Assembly (NCBI GenBank): GCA_019916065.1
Contig: CM034241.1
Span: forward strand, 8,531,223-8,595,222
Source of the DNA: Vitellaria paradoxa
Taxonomy: Eukaryota > Streptophyta > Magnoliopsida > Ericales > Sapotaceae
DNA: 64,000 nucleotides
Direction: 5' to 3'
Within the stretch, counting starts at the first letter, position 1. The number at the start of each line of letters is the position of its first letter. The position numbers were made by a program, and so were the translations under genes. This document shows, piece by piece, positions 1 to 11,326 of this stretch. The notes beneath the pieces are model-generated. The model was given only the letters and a program-made list of their open reading frames with translations, did no database searches and was not told the DNA's origin.

Positions 1-711
1 TACACAGCTAGGCTCATCCTCATAGGCTGGATCATCACGCTACAGTAGACTATGGTTTGTCGGTAGACGATCATAGCAACATCCTACTATATATGGCCCC
101 GAGCCCCGGGATGATATATCCCCTCTACCTATGCCCGAGTCGGAGTTGCTGAGTAGTTCTACAACCTAGTAGCTATATCATCCCGCATGCACGAGACGCA
201 TGTGCCTTCCTCAGCACCGAGTGTCGAGTAGCAGAGCAGCGAGACACACATACACACTGTAGATCCGAGTGTCGAGGTCTAGACCCCACTATCGGCTACA
301 GAGGCATATGATTCGCTGTTCGTGGATATGGATGACTTCTGGTCAGAGATTCTACACATAGAGCCATTCTCTATATCTCCAGCATCCAGATCACCTGCTA
401 CTGTGTTTGACACAAAGATGTCCGTGACTGCCCCCCAGGCACGAGTTAAAGCTTACACACTTCGACCCAGAGCACAGCAGATAGGCATGTCATCATCTAC
501 GTATATTCCCATGGCGACGCCTATAGCAGGAGGGGACGAGCCACACATTGATGACGCACCAGTGGGGAAAGCACGTGTTAATGATGCACCGGCAAGGGAG
601 CCACATGTGGAGGAGGCACCCACGATGTTAGCAGGCATAGTGAGCAATGTGCGTCCACACGCAGACCGACCACGCCGTGTATGGAAGAGGCCTCGCTGTG
701 ACACGGAGTGA
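1..711 (+). pseudogene. C-terminal relic of a transposon-type ORF (possible plant mobile domain / MAIN-like)
   Basis: The block is much more GC-rich than the AT desert that follows. The last open frame begins around 322 with GTG, not ATG, and ends at 711. It is a low-complexity Ala/Pro/His tail finishing in a basic stretch (RPRRVWKRPRC near the end). Upstream, all frames hold scattered stops, so this is the broken 3' end of a gene starting outside the window. The basic RPRR-x-RKRP tail resembles the ends of plant-mobile-domain (MAIN-like) proteins often carried by plant transposons. That is a resemblance only; no diagnostic domain is visible. Confidence 0.3.
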
Positions 712-3700
712 TTGACTACACCTCTTCTTTTTCGTTTATATTCTTATTAGATTTCTCATTTCCATTATGTAAATAAAAACATATTTCCTACAGTTTACAT
801 TTTTTTTTTTTGAATGAGATTAGATTTAATTTAATGATTTTTTACTTTAATCTTTATTTTACAAGTTAAAATATTTCAAGTTAAATATTTCAGAGAATCC
901 GTTAAGGTTACATTTATATTTATCAATTTAAAATAGAATAATTTGGTACTACTAATTATGTAAAGAGAATTGTTCAAATATAATCTTGTAATTTAGATAA
1001 AAATTTCATCATAGATTTCAGCAGTTTAGGCTTGTGTTTAATACTTATATATTTGAAATCAGGGAAACTTAGTGGCAATTATATAAAATGAATTGCTTAA
1101 ATATATTTTTGTCAATTTAAATAGGGATTTGATCGTAGATTTAAGGAGTTTAAAATGATGGATTTGAAATCACCATAAAAATGTAACCAGGTGAAATTTT
1201 TTTTATAATAGTAGCTCCATTATTTTAAAAAATAATGATGCCACTACATTAATAGTAATTATTAAGAATATATGATTTATGAATATGTAACTCCCATTCT
1301 CTTATATTTTAATACAAATTAATCTCAAACAAATTGATTTGAAATCCCTGGATATCCGAGCTAAAGATGATGAATTATGATGTATTTGAAATTATCACAG
1401 AAAGTAGTTATTTGAAATTCTTCATAATAATAATTTTACCATTATTTTGATAATAATTATTTTCTAATTTTTGTAAATTATATTTTATTAAAATTTAATC
1501 TTAAATTATTGATTTAAATTTCTTAATTATCAAAATGAAGCCTATAAAAAGTTAATACAAATACTCTGAATTTTTTTCCAAAAAAAATACCGCTTGGTCT
1601 CAAATAATGTCAACAATTCACATGTATAGATAATACTCTGCTTATAAATTGTTGATATCATTTACTATAATTATTGTCTCTTTTTTCATTACCCTTAAAA
1701 AATACTCTTTTCTAACTTAACAAATATGATTTAAATTAATGTATTTAATTTTAAAATATTGAAACTTTTTTGTGAAAAAAAAATTTGCAAACTTGTTTAT
1801 GAGCATTTCAACAAAACTGTTCATGTTCAAGAGTAATAAAGGAATTTATTCAGAAATTAATATATGAACAAACTTATTTTATAATGATAAATGAGTTTAT
1901 TTATAAACATTTATAAATTGAGTTTTTTTTAATTTGATTTATTTATGCATTGAGAATAAATATGTTTAAATTAAGTACCATTTCAAAATCCAAATTTTAT
2001 TAATATTTTGGTATTTTTTGGCAAAACAAGTAGTAAATTTTAGTAATTTTTTAGAAAAATTTTTGATAACTTTTAGAAAGACATATCTTTAACCTGTAAA
2101 CTAGTCGGCGTGCTTGCTTTACGAGACCATGTTATCACCGAGATGGCCACTAAATTTAATTTTTGGCAAATTTCAATAATTTTTGGTAATTTTAAGTAAT
2201 TTTTGAATTGAGAAATTAATGTAACTTGGCAAAAAAGTGGTAAAAAGTTGGTATTTTATTAAACACTCAAGAAGCAAACTTTGACATTTTTTTTGCTAAA
2301 TATTGACATGCCAAACACCCCCTTATTTATGCAGTTTACCGAACAATTTGTCTTATGCAACCAGGTTTGTGGTGGTTCAGTTGTTTTGACTCTTCGAATG
2401 TGGGGGAGGTATCTCATTTTCTTAAATTTGATTTAAATATCTATATAATAAAACACAACAGTCGATGTAACCGTTGTGTACATGGCAATTGCCGGGCACA
2501 AGAGGGGAAGTGACAGGAGAGAGGGGGTGGTGTGGGGGGAGCGGCAGCACAAAGAGAAGGGCAGGGTTTTCGGGGAGTGAGAGAACAGAGAAAGGGGGCA
2601 GCTTTGTTGTTTTTCTAAGGTAAAATAAATTTTTTATTTGAAATAAATATAAATAAATAGGAATAATTAATTTGCTATATAAAATTTAATAATTAATTTT
2701 AAAGAATTTAAATTTGGCATATTTTTGATAGTTAGATTTATTTAATGATCAAGATTTTTTCTATCCACTTTAGTTATTTTTTCGGTCATTTTATATAAAA
2801 ATATACTCTCTTATTTTCCTTTCCATTTTAGATTTTTTATAAATATTTTTTAAATAAATGCATATTAGACAAAGCTAACTAAATATTTTCGTTTTAAAAA
2901 ATAATATTTAAAATTTTATTTTATTGTACTTAAATTAAAAATTAAAAAAAATATTCTTTTGATTTATTTTGTTGATTTGATCGTTGTGTACGTGGCATGA
3001 GAAGAGCCAGATACTTGACAGAATGGCATTTTTTTTTTGAGGGGGTATCAGGCGGAAAACATTAATACCTTTTTTTGGGAGACAAAAACTTGACAAATTT
3101 TAAATAAGTAGTAAAATAAATAAAAATAAATAAATAAGAATAATTAATTTTAAATACATTCACTTTTATACTATTTGTGTTATTTATATAATAATAAAGC
3201 AAAAGAATTTGAATTTGACATATTTTTAACTATTGAGTTTATTTTATGGTTACAATTATTTTTTTCCTTCACACTTTAGTTTTCTTCTCGATCACTTTAC
3301 ATAAAAATACACTCTATTACTCTTTATATATATTTTTTTATAAAAAATTTTTAAAATGCGATTACAAAATTATTTTTATTTTTTTATTTTTTCATTTTGT
3401 ATATTTTTATTGATTTTTAAAAAATTTTAAATTTTAGACGCGTTAATCACAATAATAAACAAAGTTAGAAAATTCATTAAAAGTTAAAAAAAATAAAAAT
3501 GCTAACTTTTTTTGTTCATTTTTTTGTCTAAATAGATAATTTTTATTTAAATAGACATGAATTTTTATTTTTTTAAGGTAAAATAATTTTTTTATTTGAA
3601 ATAAATATAAATAAATAAATAAATAAAAGTAATTAATTTACTATATATAATAATTAATAATCAACTTTAAAGAATTTAAATTTGGCATATTTTACCAAAT

Positions 3701-4381
3701 TTAACCGTTAGATTTATTTAATGGTCAGGATTATTTTTTTCTACTCTACTTTAGTTGTCTTTTTCTCTTTATTTTAGATTTTTTTATAAATATTTTTAAA
3801 ATATTTTTTATATGAATGCATATTAGACAAAGTTAACTAAGTTTTTTGTTTTTATTTACAAAATTTTTTATTTTTTTCATTTTGTATATTTTTTATTATT
3901 TTTTTAAAAAATTTAAATTTTAAATGTGTTAATTACATTCATAAAAAATGTTAAAAATTTTATTAAAAGTTAGTATACTTAAAAATTACATCTTTTGAAA
4001 AAAATTAATAAAAAAAAGGATTAAAAAGATAAAAAAAAAATCTTAAGACCAAATTAGGGGATAAACAGTCCGTATTTTGCATGGACATTTGCTAGTTTTA
4101 TAGCTAAAGGTGTAAGTGCAATGTTGTTTTTTATGGTGGGAGGAAATTCATGGTATCGTCACGGGTCTCGTCGATACTACTTACAACATGCAGATAGGGA
4201 TGAAGCTTGTGTCGTCGGTGTTATCGACGATACCAACTGACGATATGGTGTCGTCGATAGTACTATCGATACCAAGTCGATTTTTGTAAATACTTTTTCC
4301 GTTACTTATCTTTTTACATTGTTAATTTTTAAATTATATTAATATAAATATCCCCTCTTCTCTCTCACTCTCTGAAGCTTC
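712..4381. other. AT-rich intergenic DNA
   Basis: Very AT-rich with no supportable gene. 2460-4070 is built from diverged copies of one repeat (separate entry). Around 4140-4290 there is a cluster of TCGTCGATA-type motifs in both orientations, including the 12 bp palindrome GATAGTACTATC. A pyrimidine-rich CTCTCTC tract lies just before the YIP1-like start at 4382 and may be its leader. Confidence 0.6.
2461..4070. repeat. Diverged copies of an AT-rich dispersed repeat
   Basis: Three degenerate copies lie at about 2617-2830, 3100-3330 and 3570-3790. Each runs from a TAAAATAA / AAATAAATAAAT stretch, through an AAGAATTTAAATTTGGCATA-like core, a TTATTTAATGGTCAGGAT-like core and a CTTTAGTTGTCTTTTT-like block, to an ACACTCT end. 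GTTGTGTACRTGGCA occurs at about 2474 and 2984, so part of the array is a ~510 bp duplication. A further copy of the core is at about 28650-28765. The family is unidentified, probably a non-autonomous element. Confidence 0.55.
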
Positions 4382-5200
4382 ATGACGAAGGAATTCGCAG
4401 TCCCGCCGGTGATTTTTCCCTCTGGCGACAGCTCCACCGCAGCCGTCGCTGGAAACCTCCACCACCGACGGGTCCCGATGGCGCCGTTTCAACCTCCCCG
4501 CCCCTTGAACTCCTCCGTCCCCTTCATGTCCTTAGACGTGCGCCCGTCCTTCTCGGTTCCCGTATACGGCGGCAGCGGCACCAGCAGTGCCTTCTGGAAC
4601 GAGCCATCTTTACTCGAAGAACTCGAAATCGACGCCGGCCTAATTTACCGGAAGACCGTTTCTCTCCTGAACCCGTTCCGGGTCAACACGGCTCCACACG
4701 AGTCGGCCGATCTCTCGGGGCCGTTCCTCTACTTCATGTGCTTCTGTCTCTTCCAAATGCTGGCGGGGAAGGTCCAATTCGGCGTCGTATTGGGGTGGAT
4801 TGTGGTGTTCTCCGTCTTCTTGTACGTGGTGTTCAACATGCTGGAAGGGAAGAATGGGAATCTGGATCTGTACAGGTGTTTGAGCCTGGTTGGTTACTCG
4901 CTGTTTCCGGTGGTGGTGGTGTTCTCGGCGGTGTCGTTGTTCGTCGCGCAAGGACGAGTCGCGGCGGCGTTCGTGCTGTGGTCGACCAGGGTATGCGCCC
5001 GGCTTCTTCTCGGCGGCGCTTCTCTAGGGGACGAGCATTGCGGGTTGATGTTTCTTGATATACGCTTTGTTTTCCATGCTTGTCATCTTTTGAATGCCAC
5101 TACACTTTCATTTCCTGATCCCATATATCTATACATATGTATCTATGTATGTATGTATGTATGTATGTATGTATTGGTAAAAGTTTTGTCGTTGCAGTAA
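4382..5200 (+). pseudogene. YIP1-family (YIP4/YIPF5-like) membrane protein, C-terminus lost
   Basis: YIP1-family proteins are Golgi multi-pass membrane proteins that bind Rab GTPases; plant YIP4 proteins act at the trans-Golgi. Diagnostic blocks are in order: EPSLLEELEID (residues ~78-88), SLLNPFRVN, DLSGPFLYF, then hydrophobic segments with LAGKVQFGVVLGWIVV and YVVFNMLEGKNGNLDL, then FVLWSTRVCARLL and GDEHCGL. Two oddities: the loop before FVLWSTR looks several residues short, and after GDEHCGL the usual last membrane segment is absent. It is replaced by about 45 unrelated residues, the end of which is a translated TATG microsatellite (5141-5174). A splice donor might exist at GAT/GTTTCT (~5047), but no matching last exon was seen downstream. 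It may be a 3'-truncated gene or a decaying copy; no intron is needed for the rest. The start is the first ATG after a CT-rich leader. Confidence 0.75.
5141..5174 (+). repeat. TATG tetranucleotide microsatellite
   Basis: Roughly eight GTAT/TATG units, first interrupted and then perfect. They lie within the nominal 3' end of the YIP1-like frame and encode its YVCM-type repeats, which argues that this end is not real protein. Confidence 0.85.
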
Positions 5201-7020
5201 TATAATCCATTTTCATCCAATATTGGTTGGTGTACTGCAAATGGAATCTCAATGCATGAACTGGAGAGTCTGAGTGGCTGAGTCATCTTTAATTTGCGGG
5301 CACCAATATATTATGCATGTACAAAAATGAATGGGCTTTTACTTTGTGGAAAAATACTTTGTGGAAAAGGGAAATGAAACAAAAATAAAAATAAAAAATA
5401 AAAAGGATGATTGCCAAAATCACCCTCCCTTTTTTTATTCTAAAAATTTATAATTGTACCCCCTACATAAAAGAATTTATTAAAAGTGTTAAAAGTGTTA
5501 AATTTTGAAAAGTGTATTTATTTGTACTCCATAAATGAATTTTTGCACTACAATAGTTAGTTTCCTCTTTTTTTTCTTAATTAAATCAAATTACAAATTT
5601 ATCTTTTTTTTTTACTAACTATTCTTATGTTTAATTTGAAATGACATAACTGTTATTTATAAAGAAAAAACATATACAAATTTGAACAAATAACCTTATG
5701 CCTACAAGAGAATAGAGAAAATTATTTTTGAAGACTAGAATAATTTTTATTTATATTTATACTTTTAACAACCATATTAAAATACATTTTATTTTATTTT
5801 ATTTCATAATTTAATCAAATAAAAAAATTAATTTCTTTCATTTCTTTAATATACAAATTTTTATCATTTTAACTTTTGTCATCTTTCTCGAGTCATTTAG
5901 TAAAATTTTATACGATTCTTTTAGTACTCATAATCTAGTAATTTACTTTAAAAATAATGTAATGAAATAAATGTAAGTTTGATAAATGTTAAAATAAATA
6001 ATTTATGAAAGATTTGTAAAAGAAATAAATAAATATCAATATGATAATTAAAGAAAATGACAAAAGTTCATAAATAAACTTAAATGAAATAAGTCATTTT
6101 CTTATTTGATTAAGTTATAAAATAAATTAAAATTTATCTTTATATGATTGCTAAAAGTATTTATAAAATAAAATTTATTTTAATCTTTCAAAATATTTTT
6201 TTTCTTGCATAAAACTTATGAATATAAAAATAAGACCACTTATAAATTAAATTTCTAGTTATGCTTTATCCCTATTAATTTTTCTCACCAAATCTAAATT
6301 TAAAATAGAATTTTTGATTTTTTTTCTTTTTTTCCCTCATCATTCATATACAAAAAAAAAATTAAAATAAAATAAAATTACCAAAAAAAAAAAGATATCA
6401 TGATCATAACAATGATCAAGTTCACATCTCAGTGTTTCATATCCTAACACAATTATAATCCAACATTTTTAAAAATTCAATTATGAGTGTATATATTTTA
6501 AGATGATCAATGCATGTCCATAGTATTTTTCAAGGATAACATTAAATTTTCACATTCAAAATAAGCAAGAGTTATTCATCCATTTTACTCATCATACCAA
6601 GTAATTAATCATTGTCTCAATTTTCATGGTTATATGGGGTGTTTAGTTTACTAAAATTTATCAAAATCCATCAACTTTTACCAATTTTTTACATTTTCTT
6701 CCATTCCAATTTCAGCACATATTACTTTTATGTTAATTTTTTTTTTTATACTTTTTTACCATCCAATCACCGCCTATATTAATTATCCAAATTTCAAGCT
6801 AATCAAGACTCTCAAATTAATATAAACGATTAGCATATGACATCAATAAATAAGGTATGAGCATAGCATACATACATCTATATATGAATATGCTTTGCTA
6901 AATAATAGAACATTAAAACTTAACATATAATTCATCTTAAATGCATAATAAACAAGAATGTCATAATTAATGATGAATAGAATAGTAAATAGAAGTTATG
7001 AAGTACATGGGAGCTGTAGT
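5201..7020. other. AT-rich intergenic DNA
   Basis: No gene or recognisable RNA seen. Homopolymer A/T runs and AT-rich low-complexity sequence fill the span. A TGGGGTGTTTAGTTTACT segment near 6637 resembles the ends of AT-rich MITEs elsewhere in the window. The last bases (7021-7029, TTTTAAATT) are the left target-site copy of the MULE. Confidence 0.55.
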
Positions 7021-7029
7021 TTTTAAATT
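7021..7029. repeat. MULE target-site duplication, left copy
   Basis: TTTTAAATT, matching TTTTAAATA at 15432-15440 in 8 of 9 bases. Confidence 0.8.
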
Positions 7030-7500
7030 CAGTAAGTCTAGCACCACACCCAGTTACACACCCATTTTTACAAACATCCTAGGTGGCACTGCCACATAAG
7101 CAAAAAAAAAAAAAAAGAAAGTAAATCAAATCAGATTGAGGCTTGCCATCTTCTTCGTTCCACACCACCTCCGTCAATCGTTCTTCACCGCCTTCCTGTT
7201 CATTGTCTTCATCAAACTCGATTGAGAGACAAAAGAGAACCGAGCGAATAGAGTTGCCGTCGACGCCGAACTCTAGCCGTGCAAAGCGCCACTCTCAAGT
7301 GTGGTTAGTCGCCTCTCTCTCACCCTTGCTCTCGATATGGATAGCGCACGGCGTTGAAGCTGACACCGACGACTCCCTCCTCCACCTCTGGTGACGCTAA
7401 CTCCTCACCTTCAACCTCATTCGTGTGGTAGGACTCCTCCTCCCACTTGATTATTGCATCTCGTCCTTCAATTCCTGGTTCATTCTTGTACCCTAGAAAA
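7030..7500 (+). repeat. MULE left terminal inverted repeat
   Basis: About 471 bp. It is the reverse complement of 14972-15431 with scattered substitutions and small indels; identity ends after GTACCCTAGAAA. It contains the same exon-like, Ser-rich open frame (~7143-7394) and the same GTGTG/GTAGGAC donor-like site as the right TIR leader, facing inward on the + strand. Confidence 0.9.
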
Positions 7501-9056
7501 CTGAATTTCTTATCTGGTTGTAAAAATTGGGGATTTTTCTGTTCAAGGTAAATCCTATTGAAGTTTAGGGCTTTATTTTATTTAATTTAGATTAAATTCA
7601 CTAATTGATCAACAAAACCAATTTGTGTTTGTTCTTCGGTTCTTATTCCTCATTTGTGTGGGAATTGAGCAAGTTTTTAAATTAAGGTATATTGAGGTCT
7701 ATTTTGGGGCAATTGAAGCCTGACTTCATTGTATTGTTTCTACCTTCAATTTCTACTTATTTGGTGCAAAGAAATTTTTACTCTTCCTAAACCTTGTGTT
7801 TGATAGGTATCAAAGTAACATTATGTTTGTGATCATTGAAAGTGTGACATGATGGATATGATGCAGTCATTTCATTTCTCCATTAGAGGGTTTACTAAAT
7901 TTTATATACTTGTGGATCACCTAGTGTAGCAGGCTAGGCTAATTAAATTTGTTATGCATCTGGACATACAGGAAGCCTTTTAAAATGTGGCATGTAAGTT
8001 GAGCATTTTATCATGAGTTGAATGCTAAATATGACATGTATGTTCTTCACCATTTTGTCATGAAAAAGTAGTTTTGAGTGCCAACTTTAGTTCCTATGCT
8101 ATTTTTTGACAACTTACAAAGATCGAAAGATTGAAAATAAAACTAAACATCAAACATGTACATGCGGTCATACTCCTATCTGTTTGACTAGCAAATTTAA
8201 AAAATATGGATACAAAACTTATGCATGTAGGAATAATCTACTCATTGCCAAGCGAATTGTTAGGTCATCTAACTTATCTTTGCTGGAATGCTCAGGGCAT
8301 TGAATGCAAAGAAAGCAACGAATGCAATTTGAACGACTTCAATCCTATCCACTATTCTCACAAGCTTCAAAAATCATGGCCAAGAAGAAGCAACTGCCTC
8401 TTCCAACGCAAGAAAGACAAGTCCCCATTCATCTTCTAAGAATCTGCCTCCCAAATCATCGCCAGATGCATTAATGCAGTTGCTTGCCCGAGTGCTCACT
8501 ATTTTGCTAGGAAGGCTGTGTCGGTTTTTTTTTTTTAAGGGGGTGTGGAAGTGCGAAACATCCCCCAAATGAAGAAATTGATTTGTTTAAAATGTTAAAG
8601 TAGATGTTCTGTGTATGATAGCTTTTCTTGGAAGCCAAAGGGGCCAAAAACCCCATTCTCTCTTTTTGTTTTTAAATATATATGTATCTATCATCAGTGT
8701 GTGCTACGGCAGTGTGTATGTGCATCTGTATGGGCTATAACTTCCAAATCAGTACACCTTTAGTCTCAAAACATGACCACAAAATTAATGTCAAAATCAC
8801 TAACCAGTCTGTTGATAAATATAGTACCTCTAGCTGTCTACTTGAGAGAAAAAACATGGAGAAGAATAAATTTTTGGCAAAAGAAAAAAAAAAAAAAAGA
8901 GCAGAACAGCCCATGAGCAGTAGATTGCAACACGACCTTTAGCTGTTCATAATACATGGACCAAGAAAAACTATATCCACAGATAAAATAGTAGCCACCA
9001 AGAGTCAAAACAACAAAATCTTTGGACAACCCTTGCAAGAAAATCTTCTTGAACAT
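7501..9056. other. MULE interior without recognised coding
   Basis: Between the left TIR and the transposase 3' end. Small open frames at 8106-8303, 8206-8439 and 8374-8568 match nothing I know. 8290-8520 has more balanced composition than its surroundings and could be a captured host fragment, but no domain supports that. Poly-A/T runs lie at 8527 and 8886. Confidence 0.4.
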
Positions 9057-9529
9057 CTATTTTTGATCCTTCAACTTTGATTCACTAGCCGATGTCTTAT
9101 CAATCATCACAGGCATTAAACCGAAACTTGTGGGATTTGTACCAACAATCTGATGGTTTGTTCTCCAAGTTGTAGATGAATGATAGATGTCCTTAAGAAA
9201 GAAAAAAAAGATGTAAAAAATGAATAGGTATTTAAAATTAAAATAATAGCATTCTAGTTGTTCAAGTGGATACCTTAAATGGGTATATACCAAACCCCGT
9301 CTAATTGTTTGGATGGGAAATCTTGTTTGGTTGGCTGAAACATGGCCTTGAACCCATGCTACTTTGATAAGCCATTATGTTTGGCCACATCGCCAACCCC
9401 CTGTGATTGTCATAACTCCCTTCGCCAACATGATAAGTTACAGGTTGCACATTAGACTCCCATGCACGTTGTATCCAATGACTCCAAATTCAACATACTT
9501 TAAACCAACAAGTGAATATGTGAATAAGA

Positions 9530-10060
9530 AATTTTTTTACGCTTACATTCTCTTGTGTTCCAAATCCAAAAAATTCCATGTGGGGAGCCAAAGTATGCAC
9601 ATGTCCATGGCTATCAACCTTTCAAATGGAAAAAAATTAAGCAAAGTTAGAAACATACTATGCATTCAGCCAACAACCGAATATGAGTCGAAAAAAGTTC
9701 CATACACATAAGTTGATGCTTTCTTGTGTTCCAAGTCCAAAAGATCTCGTAGGAGGGGCCACACTATGCATATGTCCAAGAACATCAGCCTTCATAAGAA
9801 AAATTAAGCAAAGTCAGCATCAATTATCATTGATAATAAAATTTTAAAAAAGTAAAATAAGCTACAACCTTGGCTTCACCACTTTTGGTTTGTGTTTTCT
9901 TTTTGCCTTTCTTTACCACATGTACATGGACATCATTAGCCTTAAAAAATGAAATAATTAAGCAAAGTCAGCACCTATCATTGGACATAATAAACTGAAA
10001 AAAGTAAAATAAGGTACAACCTTCACTTCTTCACTATTTTTGGTTCGTGCCTTCTTTCCA
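9530..10060 (-). repeat. Tandemly repeated short 3' exons of the transposase
   Basis: On the minus strand, exon-like units alternate with ~80 bp intron-like spacers. Repeated intron motif AAGCAAAGTYAG (plus strand) occurs near 9640, 9806 and 9961, spacing 150-170 bp. Units end at /GTTGTA donors and begin after AAG acceptors with GCTAATGATGTCC or GCTGATGTTCTTGG. Two units encode related peptides (GHMHSVAPPTRSFGLGTQE and GHVHTLAPHMEFFGFGTQE). This is consistent with exon duplication in the 3' part of a FAR1-like gene. Confidence 0.5.
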
Positions 10061-11323
10061 ATCTTTTTTACCCTCTTAATAAAATTTTCAGTCATATCTT
10101 GCTTTCTTTTGGAAGGTGGGCGCCCCCTTGAATAAGCAACGAACGGATCAAGGATGTTTGTGCTTTCTTTTGCAATCCAATACCATCCTCTTTTAAGGTG
10201 GAATAATTTTCAACTTCAATACATTTGTTGCTTCCACAAATTAGTTCTTTCACGGAGAGTTTTAGCTTATGCACCCCATCCATTATATGCTCACACCAAT
10301 CTTTAGCTTCAGACGCCATCTCAGCAACCTCATAGAAAGCATTGCACATCTTATCAATACGTCGTGCTTGTGGTTTTTCTGCCCAATTGTCATAGCTAAT
10401 TCGGATTTTTGTGTGCCTTCTTGGGACATTTTTATTCCATCTATGCAAAATGTACTTATTCGATATTCGATTAACTTTCCTATGAATGAACACCACAATC
10501 AGATGCATGCACAATATCCCCTTGGATTCAAACAACCGACAGTTACAATTACCGCCATCGGTATCCTCATCAATTGAACCGTGAAAAGTTTCACAGCGAG
10601 AATTTTTCCCATTCTCCCCAAAAAATATATCTTCAAATACTTCATATTTCAAAATGCCAAACTCTTTTCACATACACCCAAATCACAGGAAATCTTCCCC
10701 ATTAGTTCCTGCTAAATCTCTTTAAATTTTGTTCTTGTGTAAGCACATTTAAATTGCTTCTCCATCGGATATGAAGTTATACAAAGGAGGCATGAATCGA
10801 TGGAATTGAACTCTTCATGGCATTCATTTTTTGCTTTTTTTCACAATGCATTTTCATATTGTTCTACAAATTGTTTCGAAGTGGTCTTCGAGCGAACAAA
10901 CCCATCAAAGAAACTGTGCATGCTCTCACTGCACTGCGTCGTTGACATTCCTGCCCAAAAAGTATCTTTCACAAAAGCAGGCACCCAACTATGTCTTTCC
11001 TCATATAAACCATGTAACCACGTATTATTTTGAAGTTCATACTTCTCAATTAATATCTCCCAGTTTTCTTCAAACTCTTTTTTATCTAAGGAATCATAAA
11101 CAGTATTCTGCATGACCATCTTGATTATTTTATATTGACTGTACCCTTTTAGTTTTTCCGGTAACTTTTTCATGATATGCCACAAGCACCACCGATGTCG
11201 TGTATTTGAGAACACATCTTCTATAGCATTTCTCATTGCTACGTCTTAATCTGTAATTATTGCACTTGGATGAGAACCACACGTGCATGTGAGCAACAAC
11301 TGAAATAGCCATTTAAATATCAC

Positions 11324-11326
11324 CGT
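11324..11326. repeat. CACTA target-site duplication, left copy
   Basis: CGT immediately before CACTACAAG; identical to 14038-14040. Confidence 0.9.

Noticed and set aside
7143..7394. 83-codon Ser-rich frame on the + strand and its partner on the minus strand at 15071-15346
   Set aside because: They are the two TIR copies of a MULE leader exon; similarity is due to the inverted repeat, not to a gene pair.
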